Source: Prevotellaceae bacterium
Lineage (GTDB): Bacteria; Bacteroidota; Bacteroidia; Bacteroidales; Paludibacteraceae
NCBI GenBank assembly: GCA_031290375.1
Contig: JAITNR010000191.1
Location: forward strand, 1-25,938
Length of the DNA stretch: 25,938 bases
Direction of reading: 5' to 3'
The notes beneath the pieces are model-generated. The model had not been told where the DNA came from. It ran no database searches and was given only the letters and a program-made list of their open reading frames with translations. The position numbers were made by a program, and so were the translations under genes. This document shows, piece by piece, positions 17,178 through 24,342 of the stretch. Position 1 is the stretch's first letter. Every line of letters starts with the position of its first letter.

Positions 17178-17357
17178 TTACGGATTAATAACAGTATCTG
17201 TTTTAGTTATGGTATCGGTATTAGTAATAGTAGTATGTTCGTCTGGCGGACATTCCGTACATTCCGGCATATCTTTTTCACAAACAGTCATAATTGCGCC
17301 GGTTCCAAATGCAGCCAATCCAAGATTTCGCACCTGTTTTTTAAATGATTTTTTCAT
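17178..17357 (-). CDS. small exported or membrane-anchored peptide, 59 aa
   Basis: Short open frame starting MKKSFKKQVRNLGLAAFG and continuing TGAIMTVCEKDMPECTECP, then an Asp/Thr-rich tail with TITNTDTITKTDTVINP. The Lys-rich start, hydrophobic stretch and Cys25 after AIMTV resemble a lipoprotein or secretory signal, although the lipobox (MTVC) is poor. Three Cys are clustered (25, 32, 35 by count). A purine-rich AAGGGG sits about 8 nt upstream of the ATG. It lies about 160 bp upstream of the TonB receptor gene and on the same strand, so it may be its leader gene or an independent secreted peptide. No family recognised beyond similarity of style to short Bacteroidales lipoprotein-like peptides. 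Confidence 0.55.
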   Translation of the reverse strand: MKKSFKKQVRNLGLAAFGTGAIMTVCEKDMPECTECPPDEHTTITNTDTITKTDTVINP

Positions 17358-17384
17358 TTAATTGCCCCTTGATTTTTAGGAGTT

Positions 17385-17492
17385 CTTACACCTGCGTAAG
17401 AGCATCTCTCACGCACAGGTGAGAACACATCTTACGCAGGCATAAGAGAAAACACAACGCAGGCGTTAGTTTTTTTTCTAACGCCTGCATTG
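17385..17492. repeat. array of five short related palindromes
   Basis: Five imperfect palindromes of 15-16 nt share the plan CTnACnCnnGnGTnAG with a GCAGG/CCTGC core: 17385-17400, 17408-17423, 17431-17446, 17455-17469 and 17478-17492. The last two are reverse complements around a T8 loop (17470-17477), making a 13-bp stem that could end a minus-strand transcript. Spacing of the first three starts is 23 nt. Function unknown: either an operator array for a dimeric regulator or RNA hairpins upstream of the small peptide gene. Confidence 0.65.
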
Positions 17493-17585
17493 TTAATAGA
17501 CTGTAAAACAGTTGTTTTATAATACTTTCAAGACTTTGTTAAAAACAGTACTTTTAGGTACCATTTGGTTAACAGTGCGGTCGCC

Positions 17586-17696
17586 TTAGTTGTTGGTGTT
17601 ATTGTTGTCAGTTCCATTAAGGGCTTTATAGCCCTTAATGGAAATCTGCCCCATTGTTCCCTGCTCCTTGTTTATTGTCTGAACCTTGATTTTCAT
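17586..17696 (-). CDS. possible 36-aa peptide
   Basis: Open frame MKIKVQTINKEQGTMGQISI continuing KGYKALNG and ending in an Asn/Thr-rich tail. It includes the 12-bp inverted repeat at 17614-17641. No signal peptide, no family recognised. It lies on the same strand as the 59-aa gene and downstream of a minus-strand promoter candidate (18031-18038). Surrounding words (for example ATCTGTGTAAATCTGCG at 17726-17742) are common intergenic repeat text in this group, so the frame may be accidental. Confidence 0.25.
   Translation of the reverse strand: MKIKVQTINKEQGTMGQISIKGYKALNGTDNNNTNN
17614..17641. repeat. 12-bp inverted repeat with TTAT loop
   Basis: CCATTAAGGGCT-TTAT-AGCCCTTAATGG, a perfect stem in the 17.4-18.2 kb intergenic region. 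No T-tract follows on either strand, so it is not a standard terminator. Confidence 0.7.
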
Positions 17697-17867
17697 AAGA
17701 TTTACTTGATTACCAAGATTTTTTATCTGTGTAAATCTGCGTTTTATCTGCGTGCCTGTATTTGCACACAACAACAAACACCCCCGGTGTATTTCACCAA
17801 CGGCAACTGTGCTAAAAAACAACATTGAATTTAAGACGTCATACGTGCGATTTAAGCGACTTTCTGC

Positions 17868-17888
17868 GGGGGAGGGGGGGGGGGGGGG
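17868..17888. repeat. G-tract (G5-A-G15)
   Basis: Five G, one A, then fifteen G. Homopolymers of this length are prone to slippage and can form a quadruplex. It lies between divergent operons, about 400 bp before marR and in the presumed leader of the minus-strand transcript from 18031-18038. It could also be a sequencing-length artefact. Confidence 0.85.
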
Positions 17889-18030
17889 TACAGCAACAGA
17901 GAAAGCGTCTTAAAAGGACTTAAAATGCAAAACAGGGGCATTCTAAAAGTGCCTCGCATAATAGCCTTTTTCAAAACAATATTTTCTGCTGTTTTCATTA
18001 CTCTGAATTTCTGTTGAATTATTTCGGGTG

Positions 18031-18038
18031 CAAGGGTA
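18031..18038 (-). promoter_or_regulatory. candidate minus-strand promoter in the intergenic region
   Basis: Minus strand TACCCTTG (one mismatch to TAnnTTTG) with ATTG 19 nt upstream (18058-18061). Transcription would run leftward from about 18024 through the C15 tract towards the 36-aa and 59-aa frames. No long gene follows, so a small-peptide or non-coding transcript is implied. Confidence 0.4.
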
Positions 18039-18105
18039 ATACATTTTTTCAAACAAACAATTTTTTTCTAAAAAAAATGCAAAAAAAGTTTTAGTTAACA
18101 TAATG

Positions 18106-18135
18106 GCACTAAATGTAACAGCACTAAACGTAACA
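18106..18135 (+). repeat. tandem 15-bp direct repeat
   Basis: GCACTAAATGTAACA (18106-18120) is followed directly by GCACTAAACGTAACA (18121-18135), differing at one base. The second copy runs into the left arm of the hairpin at 18126-18159. Confidence 0.75.
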
Positions 18136-18159
18136 GGTTTTTTAAAACCTGTTACGTTT
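18126..18159. terminator. perfect 16-bp hairpin, terminator-like
   Basis: AAACGTAACAGGTTTT / AAAACCTGTTACGTTT with a 2-nt TT loop, followed on the + strand by TCTTTTATCC. No gene ends just upstream on the + strand, so its purpose is unclear. It may insulate the marR promoter (18243-18250) from upstream transcription. Confidence 0.55.
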
Positions 18160-18242
18160 TCTTTTATCCTGTTATTTACTAATTCTATTATTCAATAGAA
18201 AAAATCAATATAAAAACAGGCACATATATCAAAAAATGGTAT

Positions 18243-18250
18243 TACTTTTG
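18243..18250 (+). promoter_or_regulatory. marR promoter -7 box
   Basis: TACTTTTG, a full match to TAnnTTTG, 40 bp before the marR ATG; no good TTTG at -33. It overlaps the first bases of the inverted repeat TTGCAT..ATGCAA (18248-18267), so repressor bound there would block it. Confidence 0.55.
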
Positions 18251-18254
18251 CATC

Positions 18255-18267
18255 GTTGTTTATGCAA
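18255..18267 (+). promoter_or_regulatory. candidate MarR operator, site 1
   Basis: GTTGTTTATGCAA, with core symmetry TTGnnTAnnCAA and the flanking CTAAT common in MarR-family sites. Its exact reverse complement occurs at 18766-18778 before tolC. Location just after the -7 box suits autorepression. Confidence 0.6.
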
Positions 18268-18290
18268 CTAATAATTTAACAAAAAATATT

Positions 18291-18749
18291 ATGGAAAATA
18301 TTATGGAAAATACCGGAACGCAACTGCAAAAAGAGGAGATATTCAAACTCCTCAGCGGAAAACTGCTGATGCTTATCAACAGATACTCGCAGAACAGATT
18401 GAAACAGGTGAATGTGAATATAACAGTCGAACAATGGAGCGTACTGACCTGTTTGTGGGAAAAAGACAAGGTTACGCAACAGGCACTGTCGGACATAACA
18501 CGCAGAGACAAAGCGTCTATGACAAGGCTTATTGACAATTTGGAAAAAAGTCATCTGGTTGTCAGAGTGCCTGACAGTTCGGACAGACGCGCAAACCTGA
18601 TTTATCTGACACAGAAAGGAATAGAGGCAAAAAAACAAGCCTCCGAAGTCATCGGAAGAGCAATAGAGGATATTATGAAATTTATATCCGATGACGAAAT
18701 AGATTTTTTTAGAAATATTTTAAACAGAATTATGGATAATATAAATTAG
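18291..18749 (+). CDS. MarR-family transcriptional regulator
   Basis: 152 residues, normal for MarR. Winged-helix region: VEQWSVLTCLWEKDKVTQQA, recognition helix around RRDKASMTRLIDNLEKSHLV, wing VPDSSDRRANLIYLTQKG, then a C-terminal dimer helix. Such proteins usually repress a neighbouring efflux operon and are released by small lipophilic or phenolic ligands; the ligand here is unknown. It is the first gene before TolC, HlyD and ABC-2 genes on the same strand. The start is ambiguous: ATGGAAAATATT is followed by a near-repeat with a second ATG at 18303, four codons in. Confidence 0.92.
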   Translation: MENIMENTGTQLQKEEIFKLLSGKLLMLINRYSQNRLKQVNVNITVEQWSVLTCLWEKDKVTQQALSDITRRDKASMTRLIDNLEKSHLVVRVPDSSDRRANLIYLTQKGIEAKKQASEVIGRAIEDIMKFISDDEIDFFRNILNRIMDNIN

Positions 18750-18765
18750 TTGTAATATAATATCA

Positions 18766-18778
18766 TTGCATAAACAAC
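18766..18778 (+). promoter_or_regulatory. candidate MarR operator, site 2
   Basis: TTGCATAAACAAC, the exact reverse complement of site 1 (18255-18267), 31 bp before the tolC start. A wider inverted repeat TTAGTTG (18746-18752) / CAACTAA (18775-18781) surrounds it. Suggests separate control of the efflux genes by the same repressor. Confidence 0.6.
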
Positions 18779-18809
18779 TAATTTATAAAAAATATTAAAT
18801 ACAGTAATA

Positions 18810-20198
18810 ATGAAGAAAAGTTTTATATTTATCATTTGTACTTTGGTCGTATTTTCGACAGCGTCTGATGCTTTTGCTCAAAACAGAACACTCACACTTC
18901 AAGAGTGTCTGCAAATGGCATTGGAACAAAGCAAAGGCGTACAAATAAAACAGGAAGAGGTAAAAAAAGCTGAAAATGTTAAAAAAGAAGCGAGAACGGC
19001 GTATTTGCCCAAGTTGGACGCAAGACTTGCCTATTTGCATTTGAGCGACAAACTGTATCTGTTGCCCGATGACAAGTTTTCGCAGTTAGGAAACATTTTG
19101 AATGACATCAATCCTTTGCTTGCCAAATTCGCCAATCCTTTGCTTACCAATATCGGCAACACTATCCGCGAGGAACTTTCGGTAGATTTGAGAAATAATT
19201 ACGTTGGCGCACTTACGCTGGTGCAACCTGTTTTTATGGGCGGCAAAATCAAAGCGTCAAACCGAATGGCTGCCATCGGCGTGGATATTGCCAAACAGCA
19301 GGAGGAACTGGAAAAATCGGAAACGCTTTTTAACGTAGAATCGGCTTACTGGCTGGTTATCTCGCTCGAAAACAAGGTGAAAACAGCCGAAGAATACCAG
19401 AAATTGCTGTTGAAACTGGAATCGGACGTGAAAGAACTTGAAGCGGAGGGAATGGCTGTGAAATCGGACATTTTGAAAGTGAGGGTAAAACTGAACGAAG
19501 TAAATATGAACTTTACAAAAGCCGAAAACGGATTGAATTTGTCGAAAATGCAGTTGTGCCAATACATTGGTTTGCCGTTGAATACAAATATCGAACTTGT
19601 CAATGAAAAACCTGAAATTACTGCTATTCATACAAATATAAACGAGGTTTGGGGAAACAGGCAGGAAATCAAAAGTCTGGAAAAACTTGTCGATTTGGCA
19701 GGCGAAAAAGAAAAGATAGCGTTATCCGGCTATTTGCCTGAAGTCGGTTTTTTGGCGAATTATATATATTCCAATCCGAATTTTTTCAACGGTTTCAAAA
19801 AAGAATTTGGCGGTTCGTGGAATGTCGGCATTACGATGAAAATACCCATAACGCCATGGGGAGCGCAAAATTACAAACTGAAATCTGCCAAAAACGAACG
19901 CCGAATAAACGAAATACGACTCGGAGAGGCGAAAGAGAAAATCGAACTCCAATATAATCAGGCGAATTACAAACTCACCGAATCGGACAAAAAACTGTTT
20001 GCCGCAAACAGCAATATGGAAGAAGCGGACGAAAATCTGCGATATGCAAAACTCGCTTTTGAAGAAGGACTTGTTGGCGTTACCGAAGTAATAGAAGCGC
20101 AAACAGCGTGGTTTAGAGCATCATCTGAAAAAGAAGATGCCGAAATTGAATACAGAATAAATAAATTATATTTCAAAAAAGTTAACGGCAACCTGTAA
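18810..20198 (+). CDS. TolC-family outer-membrane efflux protein
   Basis: 462 residues. Signal peptide ends ASDAFAQ. The mature protein shows two OEP repeats of long helices (LQECLQMALEQSKGVQIKQE and the second-half EADENLRYAKLAFEEGLVGV), barrel-strand regions (LRNNYVGALTLVQPVFMGG; GGSWNVGITMKIPITPWG) and the terminal family motif VTEVIEAQTAWFRASSE. It forms the outer-membrane duct of the exporter whose adaptor and permeases follow. 60 bp after marR with its own putative operator. Confidence 0.93.
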   Translation: MKKSFIFIICTLVVFSTASDAFAQNRTLTLQECLQMALEQSKGVQIKQEEVKKAENVKKEARTAYLPKLDARLAYLHLSDKLYLLPDDKFSQLGNILNDINPLLAKFANPLLTNIGNTIREELSVDLRNNYVGALTLVQPVFMGGKIKASNRMAAIGVDIAKQQEELEKSETLFNVESAYWLVISLENKVKTAEEYQKLLLKLESDVKELEAEGMAVKSDILKVRVKLNEVNMNFTKAENGLNLSKMQLCQYIGLPLNTNIELVNEKPEITAIHTNINEVWGNRQEIKSLEKLVDLAGEKEKIALSGYLPEVGFLANYIYSNPNFFNGFKKEFGGSWNVGITMKIPITPWGAQNYKLKSAKNERRINEIRLGEAKEKIELQYNQANYKLTESDKKLFAANSNMEEADENLRYAKLAFEEGLVGVTEVIEAQTAWFRASSEKEDAEIEYRINKLYFKKVNGNL

Positions 20199-20200
20199 TT

Positions 20201-20659
20201 ATGTGTATGATAAAATTAAACAAAATACCCGATAAATCCGCCATTTCCAACGGATTTGAAACAGTAGATTACTGTGATTCGTACAGAATAATTTATCCTG
20301 CCGATAAGAGTATCGAGCAGATTACAAATGAACTGTTCAAATTGCCTGATTGGGTAACTCTGTTGTTGAAAACAAGAGATTCTATTGTCGGAATATTCGG
20401 TTTGAAAACAGGAAAAGACAGGGAAGACGGACAACGTTTATTTCCAATAATTGAACAAAATAAAAATGAACTCGTGATGGGAGAAAACGACAGTCATTTG
20501 AATTTCAGAGTATCTGTACTGATTGACAGAGAAAATGCTTTTGTATATGTAACTACGCTGGTTCATTACAACAATATTTGGGGAAAACTGTACTTTATGC
20601 CTGTGAAACCATTTCACAAAATCATAATGAAATCGTTAATAAAAAGCAATTTGAAATAA
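20201..20659 (+). CDS. DUF2867-like protein
   Basis: 152 residues, no signal peptide. Text such as DYCDSYRIIYPADKSIEQIT, LPDWVTLLLKTRDSIVGIFG, VSVLIDRENAFVYVTTLVHY and KIIMKSLIK fits DUF2867, a family of unknown function with an SRPBCC-like beta/alpha layout (inference). Starts 2 bp after the tolC stop (alternative ATG at 20207), so translation is probably coupled. Its place inside an efflux operon suggests a ligand-handling or accessory role, but nothing in the sequence proves this. Confidence 0.7.
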   Translation: MCMIKLNKIPDKSAISNGFETVDYCDSYRIIYPADKSIEQITNELFKLPDWVTLLLKTRDSIVGIFGLKTGKDREDGQRLFPIIEQNKNELVMGENDSHLNFRVSVLIDRENAFVYVTTLVHYNNIWGKLYFMPVKPFHKIIMKSLIKSNLK

Positions 20660-20731
20660 TTTTCAAAATATGAAAATACAGGCACGATAAAATAAAAATT
20701 AATATTAAAAAATTAAATTATATAATAAATT

Positions 20732-21736
20732 ATGTCAAAAAAAAATAACAGACCGATAGTTACAGGATTAGCCGTTATGGCTCTATTTATCATCGCTTTT
20801 GTCTTGGTAGGCTTGCTTATTCTCCGTCCGGAGCCTCTGCAATGGGAAGGTCAGGTGGAAGCGGCGGAAGTGCGGGTTTCGGGTAAAGTTCCCGGCAGAA
20901 TACTCTCGTTCTATGTAAAAGAAGGAGAAAATGTCAGCAAAGGGGATACGCTTGTTAAAATTTACAGTCCCGAAATTGAAGCCAAACTGTTGCAAGCCAC
21001 TTCTGCCGAAAAAGCGGCGATGGCTCAAAGCAGAAAAGCCGATAAAGGTGCTCGCAAACAGCAAATTGAAGGTGCATACGAACAATGGCAACGTGCAAAA
21101 GTGGGCGCAGATATTGCCGAAAAAACCTTCAACAGAGTTAAAAATCTGTTTGATAAGGGCGTTGTTGCCGAACAAAAGAAAGACGAAGCCGAAGCAAATT
21201 ATAATGCGTCTGTTGCTTTGTCCAAAGCGGCTAAATCGCAGTACGACCTCGCTTTGGCAGGCGCAATGCAGGAAGACAGGGATATGGCGCAGGCAATGGT
21301 CGGCAAGGCGCAGGGAGCAATAGAAGAAGTAGAAGCGTATTTGAGCGAAACAGCCTTATTATCACCAATTTCCGGCGAAATTTCAGGTATTTTTCCCAAA
21401 CAGGGAGAACTTGTCGGCACAGGAGCACCGATTATGAACGTGCTGGATTTGAACGATTCGTGGGTCGTTTTTCATATCCGCGAAGACCGCCTGTCAGAAA
21501 TAACAAAAGGCAGCAAATTTATCGGAACAGTTCCTGCTTTGGGAAACAAAGAAATTGAGTTGGAAGTTGCAGGTATTAAGGCATTGGGAAGTTATGCCAC
21601 GTGGAAAGCAACAAAAATGTCGGGCGAATTTGATTTGCGGAGTTTTGAGATAAAAGCCCGTCCTGTGGAATTTGTGGAAAATCTCCGTCCGGGTATGAGT
21701 GTCAGAGCAAAAATGAATTTTAATGTTAAAAAATAA
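20732..21736 (+). CDS. HlyD/EmrA-type periplasmic adaptor
   Basis: 334 residues. One N-terminal membrane helix (GLAVMALFIIAFVLVGLLIL, about 12-31), then a split lipoyl domain (GQVEAAEVRVSGKVPGRI ... LLSPISGEISGIFPKQGELV), a coiled-coil hairpin at about 82-200 rich in Ala, Lys and Gln, and a beta-barrel end (LRPGMSVRAKMNF). It bridges the inner-membrane permeases and TolC. Its stop overlaps the first permease start by 14 bp. Confidence 0.92.
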   Translation: MSKKNNRPIVTGLAVMALFIIAFVLVGLLILRPEPLQWEGQVEAAEVRVSGKVPGRILSFYVKEGENVSKGDTLVKIYSPEIEAKLLQATSAEKAAMAQSRKADKGARKQQIEGAYEQWQRAKVGADIAEKTFNRVKNLFDKGVVAEQKKDEAEANYNASVALSKAAKSQYDLALAGAMQEDRDMAQAMVGKAQGAIEEVEAYLSETALLSPISGEISGIFPKQGELVGTGAPIMNVLDLNDSWVVFHIREDRLSEITKGSKFIGTVPALGNKEIELEVAGIKALGSYATWKATKMSGEFDLRSFEIKARPVEFVENLRPGMSVRAKMNFNVKK

Positions 21737-22901
21737 TAAAAACGGTTTTTGGAACGTTGTTTGCCGCGAAGTCAATCGGATAACATCTGACAGAATATAC
21801 ATCATCAGTATATTCCTGATACCTGTGTTTTCTTTCGTGTTTTTTATAAGTATGTTCAATGAGGGGCTTCCCTGCGATTTGCCCATTGCTGTTATCGACA
21901 ATGACAACAGTTCGCTGTCCAGAGAATTTATCCGACAGGTAAATGTGATGCAAATGGTTGATGTAAAGGAGAAATACGACTCTTTTGCCAAAGCAGAATC
22001 CGAAATGAAAAAGGGAAATATCTACGCTTTCGTGATAATTCCTGCGAATATGCAAGCCGATGTACTTGCGGGACGTCAGCCCGAACTTACATTTTATTAC
22101 AGTAATGCTTTTTTCGTCCCAGGGTCATTGCTGTTCAAAGATTTGAATGTCATATCGGTAATGACATCTTCGGCAGTAAATCTGACCTCGTCGCTTGCAC
22201 GCGGAAAGACGGAAAGCGAAATAATGGGACAGTTGCAACCGATTGTCGTAGATGCTCATTTAGTGGGAAATCCGCAGACAAACTATTCGGTTTATCTGTC
22301 GAATGTTATCATTCCGGGAATACTGCAACTGATGATATTGTTTTTAACCACATTTTCGACAGTATCGGAAATAAAATCGGACACTTCGGTAGAATGGCTG
22401 CGTAAGTCGGGAAACTCAATTATGAAAGCTCTTGCTGGAAAACTTTTTCCTTATACAGTGATTTTTTCGTTTTTGCTGATTTTAAATAATTTTCTGCTTT
22501 TCAAAGTGATGCACTTTCCGCTTGCAGGCAGTTTTGCCGTAACGGTTGCAGCATCAATACTTTTGGTTTTGGCAGAACAGGCATTGGGAATATTCATTGC
22601 AGGCTTGGTTCCGATATTGAGCAATGCTTTGAGTTTCAGCGCAGTTATCGGGCTTTTGGGCATCAGTCTGACAGGTTTTACGTTTCCCGTAGAGCAGATG
22701 TTTTTGCCGGTGCAACCGCTGTCGGAACTGTTCCCGCTAAGGCATTTTTTCAGGATATATCAAAATAACGCTCTCAACGGTGCACCGATAGAATATTACT
22801 GGCATTATTTCCTGAGAATGATGCTGTTTCTGTTCTTGCCGTTTGTCGTGATGGTGAGGCTGAAAAAAGCAATGTTATACCGTAAATATGAAAAAAAATG
22901 A
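21723..22901 (+). CDS. ABC-2 type permease 1
   Basis: 392 residues, YhhJ/YbhS-like. One helix near the N-terminus (YIISIFLIPVFSFVFFISMF), a periplasmic domain of about 150 residues beginning LPCDLPIAVIDNDNSSLSRE, then five C-terminal helices, including a GISLTGFTFPVEQM turn typical of the family. It forms the export channel with the next gene product. It starts inside the adaptor gene and its end overlaps the next start by 4 bp (ATGA). No Walker A/B domain is fused to it. Confidence 0.9.
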   Translation: MLKNNKNGFWNVVCREVNRITSDRIYIISIFLIPVFSFVFFISMFNEGLPCDLPIAVIDNDNSSLSREFIRQVNVMQMVDVKEKYDSFAKAESEMKKGNIYAFVIIPANMQADVLAGRQPELTFYYSNAFFVPGSLLFKDLNVISVMTSSAVNLTSSLARGKTESEIMGQLQPIVVDAHLVGNPQTNYSVYLSNVIIPGILQLMILFLTTFSTVSEIKSDTSVEWLRKSGNSIMKALAGKLFPYTVIFSFLLILNNFLLFKVMHFPLAGSFAVTVAASILLVLAEQALGIFIAGLVPILSNALSFSAVIGLLGISLTGFTFPVEQMFLPVQPLSELFPLRHFFRIYQNNALNGAPIEYYWHYFLRMMLFLFLPFVVMVRLKKAMLYRKYEKK

Positions 22902-24043
22902 AAAAAATAATCAATATATTTTGGCAGGAATGGGCAAATATTTTCAGAGAAAAAGGTGTTGTACTTGCATTTTTTGTTGCTCCTCTGCTTTACCCTTTTC
23001 TTTACGGCTTTGTGTATAAAAACGAAATACCGATAGATATACCGATAGCGGCGGTTGATATGTCGGCATCTGCCGAAAGCCGCGATTATTTGCGCAAATT
23101 AAACTCAACGCCGGAAGTTGAAATAACGCAAAAATGTAATTCGCTGGCAGAGGCTAAAGATTTGTTTTACAGGCAAAATGTCAGAGGGATAATTGTTGTT
23201 CCGTCCGATTTTTCGGATAATATCGCCAATGGGAAACAGAGTTTTGTGTCGGGATATTTCGATATGGGCAGTTTTCTTTATTACAAAAATATTATGACTC
23301 CTCTGAGTATGCTCTCGTTAGAATATGGCGCGGAAATATCGGCGCGTAACCTTGCCGCAGCGGGATACACCGAAAAAGAGATAAATACGGTTGCCGCGCC
23401 CATTCGCTATTCGGGCGTTGCTCTGTTTAACAGCAGTAACGGATTTGCGTCATCGCTGCTTCCATCGGTGCTTGTTTTTATTATCTATCAAAGTCTTATG
23501 CTGGGAATATGTATGCTGGGCGGACGGAATAACAGGGAAAAGTTTTTAGCCAAAGAGATAAACGAAAATGGCGTCTTGCCTTTGATTACGGGTAAGGCTT
23601 TATGCTATTTTTCGCTTTATGCAGTCTGGGTTTTGTATGTGCTTTGGTTCAGTCCGCGAGTGTTTAATCTGCCGCATTTCGGCAATCAGTTTAATTTGTT
23701 TTTGCTGGCAGTTCCGCTGTTGTTGTCCACGATTTTTTTGGCAATGACCATATCCGTAGCGTTCAGAGAAATGGAACGTCCGTTTTTGCTGTTGCTTTTT
23801 ATGACGCTGCCGCTGCTGTTTTTGGGCGGTGCTTCCTGGCCACAGTCAAATATAGTGCCGTTTTGGAAAGCAATCAGTTATCTGTTCCCATCAACTCACG
23901 GAGTACAGGGAATTATCAAGATAAACACGATGCAGGCAAATTTGTACGAAACAGGGAAAGAATTTGCTTTTCTTTGGGGGTTGTCGGCATTTTATTTCGT
24001 AACTGCCTGTGCGGCGTACAGGTTGAAAAAAAGGGTAGAATAG
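22898..24043 (+). CDS. ABC-2 type permease 2
   Basis: 381 residues, homologous in plan to permease 1: N-terminal helix (VVLAFFVAPLLYPFLYGFVY), periplasmic domain starting IPIDIPIAAVDMSASAESRD, and five C-terminal helices with LFLGGASWPQSNIVPFWKAI and YLFPSTHGVQGIIKIN, a conserved end motif of these permeases. The start is fixed by the ATGA overlap with permease 1. Last gene of the efflux operon. No ATP-binding subunit follows within the window, a common situation for Bacteroidales versions of this operon. Confidence 0.9.
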   Translation: MKKIINIFWQEWANIFREKGVVLAFFVAPLLYPFLYGFVYKNEIPIDIPIAAVDMSASAESRDYLRKLNSTPEVEITQKCNSLAEAKDLFYRQNVRGIIVVPSDFSDNIANGKQSFVSGYFDMGSFLYYKNIMTPLSMLSLEYGAEISARNLAAAGYTEKEINTVAAPIRYSGVALFNSSNGFASSLLPSVLVFIIYQSLMLGICMLGGRNNREKFLAKEINENGVLPLITGKALCYFSLYAVWVLYVLWFSPRVFNLPHFGNQFNLFLLAVPLLLSTIFLAMTISVAFREMERPFLLLLFMTLPLLFLGGASWPQSNIVPFWKAISYLFPSTHGVQGIIKINTMQANLYETGKEFAFLWGLSAFYFVTACAAYRLKKRVE

Positions 24044-24058
24044 TCCGTTAGGACTTGC

Positions 24059-24177
24059 ATATCAATAGAAAAAGGAATAACACACAACGCAAATTCCCGT
24101 ATGGGGATTCATAAAACGAATGTGTGAAACATCTACGAGGTTTTTGATAGAGGATTTAAGCATTTTTCTATTGATAT
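24059..24177. repeat. 119-bp element with 15-bp terminal inverted repeats
   Basis: ATATCAATAGAAAAA (24059-24073) and TTTTTCTATTGATAT (24163-24177) are perfect inverse copies. Inside, CACACA and TGTGTG words and CCC-GTAT-GGG give further nested pairing. No coding potential and no clear target-site duplication. Reads as a MITE-like or structured 3' element after the efflux operon; the rest of 24044-24342 shows only the terminator below. Confidence 0.6.
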
Positions 24178-24226
24178 TTATTTCCTGACGGGAAATCTAT
24201 TAACTTGAGCCATTTATAAATACGGC

Positions 24227-24255
24227 AAAAAAAAGCACGGAGTTTTCAACTCCGT
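24227..24255 (-). terminator. terminator of the type IX-secreted protein gene
   Basis: On the minus strand: ACGGAGTT-GAA-AACTCCGT then GC and T8. Eight-pair GC-containing stem plus a long T-tract is a standard intrinsic terminator for the gene ending at 24343. Confidence 0.8.
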
Positions 24256-24342
24256 ACCTTTATAAAATGAAAACTGTTAATCAAAGCATTTAGGGTACAT
24301 ACCCAATCTCACGTTTATTCTACAGAATTTTCGTTGATTTTT

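Noticed and set aside
17385..17492. CRISPR-like array
   Set aside because: The units are 15-16 nt palindromes in mixed orientation with spacers of under 10 nt; no constant repeat of CRISPR size and no cas gene.
17852..18052. 66-codon minus-strand frame ending in a poly-proline run
   Set aside because: The Pro run is only the G15 tract read backwards, and its start codon lies upstream of the likely transcription start.
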